Shown here piece after piece: positions 36,056 to 47,308 of a DNA stretch of 64,000 nucleotides (position 1 is the stretch's first letter; every line of letters starts with the position of its first letter). Source of the DNA: Lineolata rhizophorae (lineage: Eukaryota; Ascomycota; Dothideomycetes; Lineolatales; Lineolataceae); assembly GCA_010093515.1 (NCBI GenBank), contig MU001698.1:298608-362607 (forward strand), in the 5' to 3' direction. The notes under the pieces are model-generated. The model was not told where the DNA came from. It searched no databases and saw nothing but the letters and a program-made list of their open reading frames with translations. Position numbers and translations under genes: made by a program.

Positions 36056-38276
36056 CTAGATATTAGGGGAGAGCAGGTCATATTTGACACAATTCTCAAC
36101 CTAACAGAGAAATTAGCGGTGCTGTTCAATGGCATAGGAAAGCCGTGTAGGGTATCGCTCACCTGTTCAACGGAAGCTTGCAAGAACGTCCGTGCCTCCA
36201 AACCAGCCCACACCTTCAACATACTGAAGTCGCCGCCGCGCACCATCGACGCGCCTGACTGAGTGCCAAGCTTTCGCAATATTGGTAGCGCCCCCGCAAA
36301 AAGATCGAGATTTGGATCCAAGCTTCTGCCGATTCCCTCTAAGAGTAGAATGCTGAGAACAACATTGACAAAATCTCCTTCTAGTCGCACGTGATGCGTC
36401 CGCACCATGGAGAGCACCTCGTTGAGGATATCGCCGATTTTGATGTTCCCGAGCGCAAAAGTACGACTCTTGACACCCAGCACTAAATGCTGCATGCGAA
36501 GCGCGAAAACTTCGGCGTCGATGACAGCGTCTGGCTGCCGGCACCGCTCTACCATCAGATGTCCGGCGCGGTATCCATCGAATTCTGCAACCGCCTTAAA
36601 AAGGTCGAGAAAGTTGCGCCTATTTGTCGCGTTTAGTTCGGTGATAAGGCCGGTATCTATAAATATTAGTTGCGGGCGGTAGCCTTCTGCGTCTATGCTA
36701 GCAAGTTGGGCCTTCCACTCTTCAGGATTCTTGTTGGAAGGTCGAAGGCGCTGGAGGACTTCTTCAGTGACGTCAAGGGAATCCTCGGGGCGAACAGCTT
36801 TTGGCTTTTGAAAGGGAAGACGGGGGACGTCTATTTGTTCAGGCTTGTAGAAGCGCACCATGATGTTGCCTGGGTGTAGATCGGCGTGCACGAAGTTGTC
36901 GATCAAGACCATATGCAAGAACGCATCAAGCCCTTCGTCTGCAATGTCTTTTTGGAAGACACCGCCTCCGTTCTCAAGAAAAGCTTCCAAGGGAATTCCT
37001 TGCGCAAACTCTTCCACTAAAACCTGGCGTGTAGTGTACTCAATGTAAGGATACGGAAACCAGGCTGTCGTTCGATCCCGGAAATGCCGCCTGAAAATGG
37101 TTAAGTTTGCAGACTCTATCCGCAAATCTAGCTGGAGCCTCATCATCTCGCTGAACTGCTTGACCTCGTCCGGGAAGGAAAGCCACTCCATAGTCGGTAT
37201 CACATTGATGAGAGAGGCGAAAAACGCCATGATGCGGAGATCACGTCGCACAATACGCTCCACTTTTGGATGCAGAACTTTGACTGCAACGTACGACGAG
37301 GGAACCCGTGAAGGGGTGCTTTTGAGTGCGGCCTCGACATTCTTACGGACACGGTGACGGAAATCTTTTGGCTCGTCCACGTCAAACTGACTTGGCGTCG
37401 CTAAGTCGGGCTTGAGTTTTGCCTTGTATACCTGCGCAATCGCTCCTACACCCAGTGGTTCCTCCTCAAACTCATCGAATATCTCGTCAAACAGGCGGCC
37501 ACCGAAGGCTTGCTCGACGATCTTCTTGGTCTTGGAGAGCGGGTGTGCGGGTGCATGTGAATGCAACGACGACATTATCATGCAGAGCTCGTTTGGAAAG
37601 ATGTCTGTCCGTGACGCGGCCCATTGCCCCAGCTGAGATAGCCCTGTTAGCTTTGCACGATCCAACGAATATTTCTAAGATGGCATACCTTGATGAACGC
37701 CGCTCCTGCCCTCTCCATACTCCTAACCAAAAGTCCATACCACCAAATCGTCCCCGAGCGTTCACCACCCTTATCTGCTAGCCTTGTTCCGCACCAGATA
37801 GCCGGTACCGCTAATAGCACCGGCACAAAAATGATGACTAGGTGCAGGAACCGCAACCCGGTGCATATAGGCTCCACAAAGTACGTCTCTACGACCCAAT
37901 AGACATTTATTCGGAATGACTTAGAGTTCTCGAGCGCTTTCGGTCGCTGTCCCTGAAGCTCCGCCCGTGATGCCTCCAGCATCTGCTCTTCGCCCGTCTT
38001 GTCCTCATCCTCTACGCCGCTCTCCCCGAGTTTCACGAACACAGCGGGTGTCAGCGACGCGGCGGCACCCGCGATGATAGCTTTGTATCCTGACTTAGGC
38101 GGCGGCGGTATGCGAAAGATATAACCGTATCGCAATGGTGTGCGGGGATTGGCGGAGGAGACAAAAGTGCGCGGCGCATTGCGGATGGCGCGGGATCGTG
38201 CGTAAGGTATCGAGAACGGTAACTGGCGAACGGGGCGATTCAGGCAGAGGCGGCCGGAGACGAGGACCGGCCCCAT
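36056..38276 (-). CDS. ABC1/ADCK-family atypical kinase, mitochondrial (ADCK2-like)
   Basis: UbiB/COQ8-superfamily protein; members act in mitochondria on quinone or lipid homeostasis. Exons 37689-38276, 36163-37632 and 36056-36100 give 700 aa. The 56-nt first intron restores the family KxGQ motif (FIKLGQWAASR, 194-204), and the short last exon gives the expected C-terminus VENCVKYDLLSPNI. Other marks: Arg-rich presequence (1-40), membrane segment 142-163 (HLVIIFVPVLLAVPAIW), EPLGVGAIAQVYKA (254-267) in place of the glycine-rich loop, VAVKVLHP (Lys near 314), HADLHPGN (445-452) and FIDTGL (520-525) in the DFG position. The QLDLRIESANL stretch is closest to ADCK2-type proteins, so a role distinct from Coq8 is likely. 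It lies between the two related hypothetical genes. Confidence 0.9.
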
Positions 38277-40904
38277 CGTAGGAAATGGTGGGAACTGCTA
38301 TGAGATTCACTATGGTCCATGGGGCTCTTGAAATGGGGCCTAAAGCGAATTGTGCGGCGTTTGTTGGCATCGATCGTCGTCGAGAGGTGGGATAGGTCAT
38401 TGGGCCCGAGTACTGGAGATCCATCGCGCCTCTTGGCATTCAGATGCACCCGCTTACCGCGACGTCATCTTTTCCTGGCCACAACTTATTCTTGAGCTCT
38501 ATATTTCCTACGATCGGACATCAAGCTTTAAAATACGACAATGGCAGTTATTCGTGAAGTACTTACAGAGCCGTATCCTTCGCAGTCTCAAATCTAAGAA
38601 GGCATCGACGTCTAAGGAAACAAGGAGTATGTATCACGTGATACGAGAGGCTTTTATCTCTCCCTTTCCCCGTCTGGAATACAATACTCACTAAAATTGA
38701 ATAGATATGGTACTGCGGGATTTAAAGCATGGAAAAACCTGAACATCGAAGATTCTAGCTTACGCTAGAACGCTTTGGAATTATCAGCAGGGAAGAAGAA
38801 ATAGTGTGAACGAGACATCCCCCAAAGGCTTCCATTCTCGATGTCATAGCTAGCCTTTGACTAGCTGGCAAAAGCTACCTCTAATCATGCACTTATTAAA
38901 TATACTTCAAATATGCTTTCATAATGGATGCCCTGCCCTCATACTCACCAAGAGTCTATCGATGGCATGATTCACGGTGAATTTTCTGGAAAATGATGCG
39001 GGAAGTAATATATTTCTACCTGCCTACGGCAAAGGAGAGATTATGTGATTGCACCTTATCAAACCAAGCATTGAGCCTGCAGGAATATTTGACTACCTGG
39101 GCTCGCAAATCTGGTCCGTTGTGTCACTAAATTTCCGCCCCTTAGTAGACCCACAACGTCTATCGGATTTTAACTGCATAATGAACCATCTGCTAAGGCG
39201 GAGAACACCGCATCACTAACTACCATAAGGTGTCACACTACAGGATACTAGGCTCGAATGAACACCCTCAACCATGAGGTTTTGGTACGTGTTTATTCTA
39301 CTGAGGAGTATCTTATTCTCCAACCTTCACAATTTTCATGACTTTGGCCTATATATCTGATAGGACAATCCATAGAAAACGTCTGCCCTAGCGGTTATTG
39401 AAAGCCTCATTAGTGATCCAGCAATGATCGAATATCCTGTAAAGTGGATACAATCCTTTGCGATATATGTTGATAGGAACTAACGGTGGTACTAAACGCT
39501 TGGCCATAATAAGCACCCTAAGTTAGTTTTGAATCTTAACACGACTTGGGAGCCGGATATAAACACAATTGTCCTGCTTGACGTGCGGTCCTATCACCAC
39601 TATATACACAGAAACGGAATGGGTTGGCACCATTGCTCTTGACTGGCTTGCCTCGGCAAGCCTGAATCGCTTGAACAGTCCGTTCTCATCGGGTCTGTGG
39701 GACACGCTACTCTTTTCGAAGTGTAACTTTCGATTAAATATAAGCTCCGCAAGACGCACAACTTAGATGTTTACGTAATGTTGGTAGTTGAGTCGCACAC
39801 TAGAACTGATAATTGTTGTATTCGATAGGGAGTGTAGACCCCGTGTCTACATAAAGAGCGCTCTGAGGTCGCTTGTCTATACAAGTGATGTGTAGGTTAA
39901 TGGAGCATCGTGTGAGAGACGTATTAGAGGAACTTAAGGCAAATACGCTCGAAGCACGCCGAATCTAGCGGTATCTGTTCAAAATCCTCGAAGCCTGAAG
40001 CTCTTATATTTCAAGATCAGATTTCCCATATTACGCACCTTCATGGTATATGCTAGAGTCGAGATCCACCGGACCGTGAATTTCACGCCCACCCTCCAGC
40101 TGACCATTCCATGTAATTTGAACATACTCTTCTAGTCTACAAAATTGCCCGTAGAAGTAGAGACACGGAGGCAATATTCTCGAGGCTAGCGGATGAGAAG
40201 TTTTCCGCTCGTACTTTGTGTTAAAACACTTTCACGTAGTGCAGCATATAATGCCTTAACTTCTGAAAGTGCTTGCAGCACCCAAGAGGACAGCATCTTT
40301 TTTTCAGCTTTAGCGCTAGATGACCACTGGCTGGCCCAAGCAGCAGCTATATATTCTTTCTTCCCTTTTTTGGCTGATGGTGGATCTGGGCAATCTTGGA
40401 GTGCAGAACTGGAGGTCAATATTGCAACATTCACACTCAAATGTTGAAAAATACAGGAGCCTGCAGGCTTTTGAACGCCCTACATCCGAAATAACAGCCT
40501 TTGCAAATCCCTAAATAGTGACAAATCATGATGTGAATACTGCGTTTGCACACGATGTGGTCAGCTTATACTTGTAGTCGCGAACAGCCACCATATCAAC
40601 AAAATCCACCATCTCTGCATCGCCGGTTGCCATTATAAGACTAGGTCGATAGCAAGGTTCTTTCACAAGTGCAATAGCTGTTAGGCAAATGTGAAAGAGG
40701 GTTAACCGTCTAATTAAGCGAATTTGAACCAGCTTATCTGAGCACTCTTAAGCGCCGGTTCCGGTTGTCCACGGCCTGGTTAGGTCGACGTCTTCCGATC
40801 CTAGCAACATCATAGCTCACAATTAAGCTAGGCATAGCCATAACTGTAGCTGTGCTCTGGTAGGATAGCCGTGGGATAGTGAATTACGTACAAAGTCGAG
40901 AACC
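38277..40904. other. AT-rich gene-free stretch
   Basis: About 2.6 kb of AT-rich DNA with many stops in all frames. The first 200 bp probably hold the ADCK gene promoter. A possible retroelement relic is listed separately. Nothing else here looks coding. Confidence 0.5.
40186..40440 (-). pseudogene. Possible LINE (Tad-like) C-terminal relic
   Basis: An 84-codon minus-strand frame reads AAAWASQWSSSAKAEK and then LYAALRESVLTQ. This resembles the tail of fungal Tad-type LINE polyproteins, where a W....W..S.KG block precedes an L..G.....S.LTQ block. Flanking frames show no further element sequence. The match is short and from memory of the family pattern; it may be chance. Confidence 0.3.
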
Positions 40905-42275
40905 ATGCCGAAACATCAGGACCCCATTGGCAGGACGACCGACATCGAGATGTCCCCTCTCCGCGCGATGTACGAAAGCCGCATTTTCAAGAACCAGCGA
41001 CGGCTTTATTGTCGGAGCAGGAATATCATTCTCAATCTTCGCCCAGAAGTGTCCTCTGAAGACCTCACCATCACCGCCTGCCAGAGGGGTTTCTACACAT
41101 ATACCGTAGGGATCCGAGGGTACCAAGACGTGAATGGCGATGTGAGAGCGTACGATCCGAAGCTTAATCTCAAACCCTTCGAGTCATTTCTCATGTTCAC
41201 GAGGCTAGAAATGAACAATTTATGTCTCAATCTCGACAAGAAAATCACCGTGGCCGATCAAGTCGGGCTAAAGAATTTGGATTACTTTCTCAATGTCTCA
41301 GATATGAACTGTAAAATAAAGCACACAAGAAAGCTCCTTGGCAGGGGTGTTCATGTGTACGAGATATCTCACGAGCCGTTGGTGCCCCCGCCGCCGGTTG
41401 TCAACAACGATCACTGGGTCGTTATCTCACTCTCACATCTCGCATGTCGGATCGCATCGAGCCTCTATCTCCCGCGTCTCAAGGCTACACGGAGCGCCAG
41501 ACTGCCTATTCAATCTATCAAGAACGAAATCGATCACGCAATGAAGAACGGCCTCGCGAGCCGCATCCCAAAAGATCTGTATTCAGCCATTATGCCGCTT
41601 TTCAAAAATATCGATGAGTTTGCCGAGCTTCCCGCAATAAACATGAAAGGCAGCCTCGGGGAAGTTTTGAATCGCCAGCAGTGGCTCGGTAAACCTTGCG
41701 CAAATGTCGGGTTTGCAGACAAAGGCCTATGGAGTGAAAATAGGCCTTTTCCAATGGGCCTCTGGGGCATTCTCGCTCTCGGACGCTGGCGCGGGACCGG
41801 CACTGTTCGGGAGGGCGACGAGACGAAAGCGAAAAAGGGAAAGGCAACTGCAAAGTACGACGAGCCCCAAACACAACGGGTTGCATACCCCACAAAGTGG
41901 CGCGCAGTTGATCGCACTTTTTGGAAAGATATTTTTAGCCTTGCAGATGAGAAGGTTCAGGAGCGGTTGAAAGCAAAGCGCGACTTGGTCAACAAAGCCT
42001 TCAAGTTGAGTCTTGTGATGGCAGTTATCTGGCCAAATGACGGATGGGAAGATCACATGCACGGAAGGCCGGACCCCAAACTGCTCGATATCCTTCCCAC
42101 ACTGCTCAAGTACGACATTTCATTCGGAATGAACGTGGATAGTATGTATTCGGGTGAGAAAGTGGACTTTGTACGTGGAGATACTTGGCCCGAAGATCTG
42201 CCTAGGAGGACGCCGCTGGGATCTCGCGAGGATGAATCTGAGGGCTATACGGACGACTCGGACGTTGGCATTTAA
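40905..42275 (+). CDS. Hypothetical protein, C-terminus related to the 34.5-kb gene
   Basis: Unrecognised 456-aa protein in one exon, ATG in AACCATGCC context. It has no signal peptide or membrane segment. The N-terminal 60 residues are basic (RAMYESRIFKNQRRLYCRSR); a Pro run (VPPPPVVNN) sits near 165. A Lys-rich insertion (ETKAKKGKATAKYDE) interrupts the shared C-terminal region. From PFPMGLWGILALG through AVDRTFWKDIFSLADEKVQ to LLDILPTLLKYDISFGMN it aligns with the 34529-35749 protein. The tail is acidic (EDESEGYTDDSDVGI). It is convergent with the C2H2 gene at 42512. Intact length in both genes argues that both are expressed proteins rather than decaying copies. Confidence 0.8.
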   Translation: MPKHQDPIGRTTDIEMSPLRAMYESRIFKNQRRLYCRSRNIILNLRPEVSSEDLTITACQRGFYTYTVGIRGYQDVNGDVRAYDPKLNLKPFESFLMFTRLEMNNLCLNLDKKITVADQVGLKNLDYFLNVSDMNCKIKHTRKLLGRGVHVYEISHEPLVPPPPVVNNDHWVVISLSHLACRIASSLYLPRLKATRSARLPIQSIKNEIDHAMKNGLASRIPKDLYSAIMPLFKNIDEFAELPAINMKGSLGEVLNRQQWLGKPCANVGFADKGLWSENRPFPMGLWGILALGRWRGTGTVREGDETKAKKGKATAKYDEPQTQRVAYPTKWRAVDRTFWKDIFSLADEKVQERLKAKRDLVNKAFKLSLVMAVIWPNDGWEDHMHGRPDPKLLDILPTLLKYDISFGMNVDSMYSGEKVDFVRGDTWPEDLPRRTPLGSREDESEGYTDDSDVGI

Positions 42276-42511
42276 AAATACCGGAATGCTTGGAACATTC
42301 AACTTTTTGCTAAGTTAGACGCATTCACGATAGGCCCAAAATTCATAGAACCAGTTATCATTCTTCAAGGGTATCAAGCCGATTTGACCGAACTACTTGA
42401 AAACTGTAGGGTATGTTTGGCGGTGACCTCGCAGCACAGGCTAACTCCGCCTTGGTGCATCCTCCACTTGTAAACCGTGAAGAGTAGCTAGCGGCCGTCG
42501 CACTAGGCTTG

Positions 42512-43430
42512 CTAGAGATCGTGGGTAGTAAACTTGCGGCCTGGGCATTCAGGAAAGCAGTCCAAGGGCTTATGGGGATCATAGTCGCCCCAGATGGGTA
42601 GGCTGTCATCATCGCTGTAGTCGTCCGAATCGGCATCGACACGTTCAGACTTTCGTCCAATAGCCTGATCCTCGGCCTCCTTAGGAAGCGTTACAGGTTT
42701 GAACGCAGGCTTGAAGCCAGCCACAGGTTTGCCGTCTCCTTCTTCGGGTTTTGGAGTAAAAGCGGGCTTGAAACCAGTAGTCGTGGGCTTGCTCTCGCGG
42801 CCATCGGTCTTTGGTGCAAACGCAGGCTTGAAGCCACTCTTCACAAATCCGGATTTGGAGCCAGCATCAGAGCCGGTTTTCTTGTCGGGTTCGACTGAGA
42901 GCTTAAAAATGCCGTTCTTTTCAGCCTCACGGCGTTCAGCGCGGCGGGCCTTCTCAGCGGCCCTAGGATCGCGCGTCATGTTGCGAAGTTCCTTGCGGCG
43001 CTGCGGAGGACGCAGTAAGCACTGGCCAATCAAAGAATCCGCGGGGCAAAAGAATGTGTACCATGTTGTGGTTGTGCTCGTAGGACAACTCGTGGGCGGA
43101 GAATTCGTTTTGACGGGCGTAGCCCTTGTTGCAGATGTCGCCTGAATACTGCAATTTAATACAAATTGGTGCGCGAGAATTTCTAATAAGTCACATAGCC
43201 GCTAGAAATAGACACTGAAACTTACAATAGAAGCTTTTGAGAGCCTCCCGGGCGCTCTCCGTCTGTGTACACCTGTGTTATTTCCTAGGAAACTCGAGGA
43301 CTGTACTGGAAGAAGCGAGCTGGCGCGGACTTCACATACCTTCGGAGGCGGGTTCGTATGCGCACGCTAAGAGCTCTCCGTAAGCTGCTGGATTTTCACG
43401 TTGAAGAAGCGAGTCACTTACTGGAGGCAT
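42512..43430 (-). CDS. Small C2H2 zinc-finger protein with GFKPAF repeats
   Basis: Probable nuclear protein of unknown function. Five exons: 43422-43430, 43340-43366, 43226-43262, 43062-43141 and 42512-43000; 213 aa. Joining exons 3 and 4 builds one finger, FYCDICNKGYARQNEFSAHELSYEHNH in outline: Cys pair CDIC, then His pair in HELSYEHNH, of the type seen in RNA-processing zinc-finger proteins. A basic helix (RRKELRNMTRD, AEKARRAERREAEK) follows, then three imperfect repeats centred on GFKPAF (GFKPAFAPK, GFKPAFTPK, GFKPAFKPV), an acidic patch (DADSDDYSDDDSLPIWGDYDPHK) and the C-terminus. The 9-nt first exon (ATGCCTCCA) is chosen because it yields the N-terminus MPPRAHTNPPPK; the alternative is to read on through 43332. 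It is divergent from the MCP1-like gene (232 bp between starts). Confidence 0.78.
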
Positions 43431-43662
43431 TTTGGCGGGGTGGGGCGTCGCCTGAAATGCTTCAGACCTAGGAATCCGTCCGCACGAATATTCTGGATGG
43501 GTTGACGAGAGGAAAGTCACGTAGGCACGAAGGTTCGAGGGCAAATGCAGGGTCTCATCGGTCCGAGGTTTACCCGAGCAGGCTGCGGGACACCGATGGT
43601 GCTCTGTCGTCAGCCTTGTTCAAACAACGTCACACTCTCGATATGAGCGCCTCGAGACAACC

Positions 43663-44665
43663 ATGGCATCGGGAAGTATAGACCAGGCCCGTGAAACTCG
43701 TGAGAGTATACAAGACCTGGAAGAGGTTGAGCCGTCTCCGGTTGAAGAGACGCCGGTTGATGCCGAGACTGACGATGGCTATTTCCCCCAATCCAATTCC
43801 GCGAAGCTGCCATTGCATGCGAAATCTTCATCACTAGGTCTAAGTGGACATAACCCTGTATACTATTGTGCGCTTGTACTCTCCAATTGTGTGCTATGTA
43901 TTGTATTGAGCTACGTAGCTGACAGGTGTGTTAGTATCCCGCCTCCACCGCTACTCTACTTACGCCTTTACTCCATTCGTCCTCATCCACTTGACATCCA
44001 CTTCCCTAATCCCGCTCGCGACGCGCTCTATCCCGACATCCGACCGCCTCCTCCTCTCCTTCCGGCCGCTCTACCATTCTCCAATTGGCGAGGTCGCCCT
44101 CATTCTCGCTCCGATCGCCGTCCATGTCACAACCGGTATTCTTCTCCGCCTTCACCGCCGACGAGCTACTGCTGCTCGCTACGGCGCAGAGTCGCGAGCC
44201 GAGCGCCGCAAGCTGCGCTGGCCAAAATTGAGCGGGACGAGCAAGCTGGGGTACATGCTGATACCGCTGCTGGCGGTGCATGCAGGGGTGAACAGGGGTC
44301 TTCCGGTGTTAGTCGAGGGCGGGAGCGAAAATGTTGGGCTAGGATTCGTGGCGCATGGCTTCGCGCGCTTTCCAGTGCTTTCGAATGTCGTTTATATTGG
44401 GGTTGTTGGCTTGGGAATAGCACATTTCGCGTGGGGTTGGGCAAGATGGCTTGGGAAGAGGCCCGAGTATATTGTTGAGGGTGGTGTGAGCGGTCAGAAG
44501 AGGAGAAAAAGGAGGTGGTGGGCAATCAACATGGCGTGGGCGTTGTTGACGGGAGTGTGGTTGGCAGGCGGGATTGCAATCGTCGGTAGAGGTGGCGTCG
44601 CAGAAGGATGGATTGCTAGGGAATGGGATGGTTTGTATGGGAGGATTTTCACGGATTGGGCTTAA
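43663..44665 (+). CDS. MCP1: MCP1-like mitochondrial membrane protein
   Basis: Exons 43663-43867 and 43926-44665 (58-nt intron, donor GTGCGC, acceptor GACAG) give 314 aa. Residues 1-58 are acidic and disordered. From GLSGHNPVYYC on, the protein is a multi-pass membrane domain: LHRYSTYAFTPFVLIHLTSTSLIPL, PIGEVALILAPIAVHVTTGILL, and later VVYIGVVGLGIAHFAWGW and WAINMAWALLTGVWLAGGIAIV. The RYSTYAF...HLTSTSL block with its membrane His matches the MCP1 transmembrane (DUF1691-like) family. Yeast Mcp1 is a mitochondrial outer-membrane protein that suppresses loss of ERMES contact sites and works with Vps13 in lipid transfer. Function here is inferred from the family. Confidence 0.85.
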
Positions 44666-45836
44666 GCCTTAGCCAATTTATTGTAGGTAGATCCCCCGCG
44701 AAAGTTTAAGGTATACAGATACCTTGAGTCGTTTTGAATGGGAGCTCCATTGTAACATTAGTAGAGGCCGATATGCGGAGAAGATTCAATAGGATAGAAG
44801 CGAGTACAATATTGTTGTCACCACTGAAGGTGATGCACAGCTTTCGGAGATGGACAACTTGCTGCCGGTCTGCCACATTTTGTGGCTAGTCGAGCGAGGG
44901 TTTACATGCCTACTCCACACCCCGTGCATGCTGGATGACTTACTGAGTGATAGGGAGCGCAGGAGTCACCAACAAGATCGCCCATGATCTATCCAAAAGT
45001 AAGTCTAGTCTTTCCGCGGATATCGTAACTTCCTTTGTTCATAGGTATGGCTTGGTTTATGTCATTTTCTGTCAGGAACTGGGCGGTTAGCTGCTATTTA
45101 TTCTCCCTTCTTGTGTTTAAGTAGGATGCAAATGAAATTCCAAGTATATCGTGAACTTAGAAGATCTTAAGTGCGGAGTAATATTTATGTAGAAATAGCA
45201 CAAATCAAATCGAAATCCGTACAAATGTGAGAATAAAGCAATTAAAGGAAGGTGCTAGCTCATGTAGACAATGCCGCAAAATAAAAAAGACACAATTGAA
45301 ATTCGCATGCTTCAATGAAGCCAGTAGTATTTATCTTACTCCTTTTATGGCCGTGATGTATTTGTGAAGCCCTTGTGGAGTGCAATTTTACTCGCAGCTG
45401 GCTGAGCAAGTATCGTCCTTTTCGCTGAGTTATCGGCGAAAACCGGGTTATTGAGAGATCGTTCGGTGACTAGGAAATGGTTGTGCCTATGCCGAAGAGC
45501 TTTCCAACATACAAGTCGAACCGATGCCGGGGAAAAGCGTTCTTCCCGCCACCGGCCAAATAGTGCCGGCCAGTGATGCCGACTCCAGCCAGCTTCCCCA
45601 CAGTCCCCAACGCCATCCACCCCAGGGTGCAAGACCGCCGCTATGATTACCTTAGCACGGCCAATTCATATTGCCGGCAACATGGCTCATCAACCACTGC
45701 GGCGACGGCGATATTCTACTTGGTATCTTTGCGGACTTAACTCGTTTCTTGTCGCAAAGATTTTGCCTCTACTATATGAGCTAAACCTCATTATATTACA
45801 TACAATCTCAACTGTGATTTGAGACAGCTATCCGAC
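44666..45836. other. Spacer upstream of thiolase
   Basis: About 1.2 kb, AT-rich in 45060-45340. It should hold the thiolase promoter. A 95-codon minus-strand frame (45345-45632) has no recognisable feature. Nothing else seen. Confidence 0.5.
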
Positions 45837-47143
45837 ATGGCAAACTTCATTCAGAAGGGTGCCAAGAATATCCTCCAGAAAGGTCCCAATGATGTCGTCT
45901 TTTTGTCTGCATTGCGGACACCAGTCACACGGGCTAGGAAAGGCGGTCTCAAAGATGCCTACGATCACGAAATGCTCGCGGCTGTGCGTATATCTAGCAT
46001 TGTACTCCATTCCTCTAAGAATGCTATTCTAACCTATTACTAATTTAGGTCCTCAAAGCCACGCTAGCCCGCAATCCCAACCTCGATCCCGCCCTAATCC
46101 AAGATATCCAAATCGGCACCGTCCTCTCTGAACTCGGCGGCAGTAAAGCAGGCCGCATGGCAGCTCTCCACGTCGGCTACCCTACTAATGTCGCATTTCA
46201 AACCATCAATCGAGCGTGCAGTTCTGGGCTTGCCGCCGTTACAAGTGTCGCACACTCGATCGCGACAGGTGCGGTGGACATCGGAATAGGCGGAGGCATG
46301 GAGAGCATGACCCGCAATTACGGGACACACGCCATCCCGACACAGTTGTGGGACGAGCTGCGCAACTCACCCATTAAGGAGGCGCGCGACTGCATCATGG
46401 GCATGGGAATGACGTCGGAAAATGTGGCGGAGAGGTACGGAGTTTCGCGACAAGATCAGGACGTGTTCGCTGCCCATAGCCATGTCAAGGCCGCCAAAGC
46501 GTGGGATTCGGGATTGTTTGACGATGAGGTCATTCCGGTGACCACGCGTATACGGCCGAATCCGGAAATTCCAGAGCAGGTTGAGGAGGTTACGGTGAGA
46601 AAGGATGACGGAATCAGGCCAAAGAGTACGCCCGAAACGCTGGCGGGTATGAAGCCCGCCTTCAAGCCTAACGGCGCTTCTACGGCGGGCAACAGCAGCC
46701 AAATTTCGGACGGCGCGGCTGCGGCTCTCATGATGCGTCGCAGTACAGTGCACGCACTTGGGCTTTCCTCATCAATTGTCGGCAAGTGGGCGGGGACGCA
46801 GGTTGTTGGGACGCCGCCGGATGAGATGGGTGTTGGTCCTGCGGTCGCGATTCCGAAACTGCTGGACTATACAGGCGTCAGAAAGGAGGAAATAGGCATT
46901 TGGGAGATCAACGAGGCATTTGCAAGCCAAGCGTTGTATTGCCTGAGGAAGTTAAAGATTGAAGAAAGTAAGGTGAACCCGAACGGTGGAGCGATAGCGC
47001 TGGGACATCCATTGGGCGCGACGGGAGCACGTATGCTAAGTACTTTGTTGTCGGAGATGGGTAGACAGGGGCAAGACTTAGGTGTGGTGAGTATGTGCGT
47101 CGGAACGGGCATGGGGATGGCGAGCTTGATTGTACGGGAGTAG
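45837..47143 (+). CDS. POT1: 3-ketoacyl-CoA thiolase (acetyl-CoA acyltransferase)
   Basis: Catalyses the last step of beta-oxidation, cleaving 3-ketoacyl-CoA to acetyl-CoA. Exons 45837-45983 and 46049-47143 (65-nt intron) give 413 aa, the usual length. Catalytic residues are present: Cys106 in NRACSSGL, His near 368 in GGAIALGHPLGATGAR, and Cys399 in SMCVGTGMG; NEAFA lies near 337. Overall pattern (ALRTPVTRARKGGLKDAYDHEML, IGIGGGMESMTRNYG) is that of the peroxisomal group. I cannot see a clear PTS2 nonapeptide in the N-terminus nor a PTS1 (ends IVRE), so the peroxisomal location rests on family resemblance only; a cytosolic or mitochondrial form is possible. Convergent with the DUF3245-type gene (165 bp). 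Confidence 0.92.
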
Positions 47144-47308
47144 CAAGGGACATCTTAGAGATAGGGCGTCGGTGGCACTCTCACCGCCATTGAGCCCAGG
47201 CCCAGGTTTTGCAGTTTGTACTTGTAGCACATAATTCATTTTCTATTAATTTTTGTCTGATTCATATAGGACTCCTCTAGACAAGGGTATCATTCAGTGC
47301 CTCTGTTC

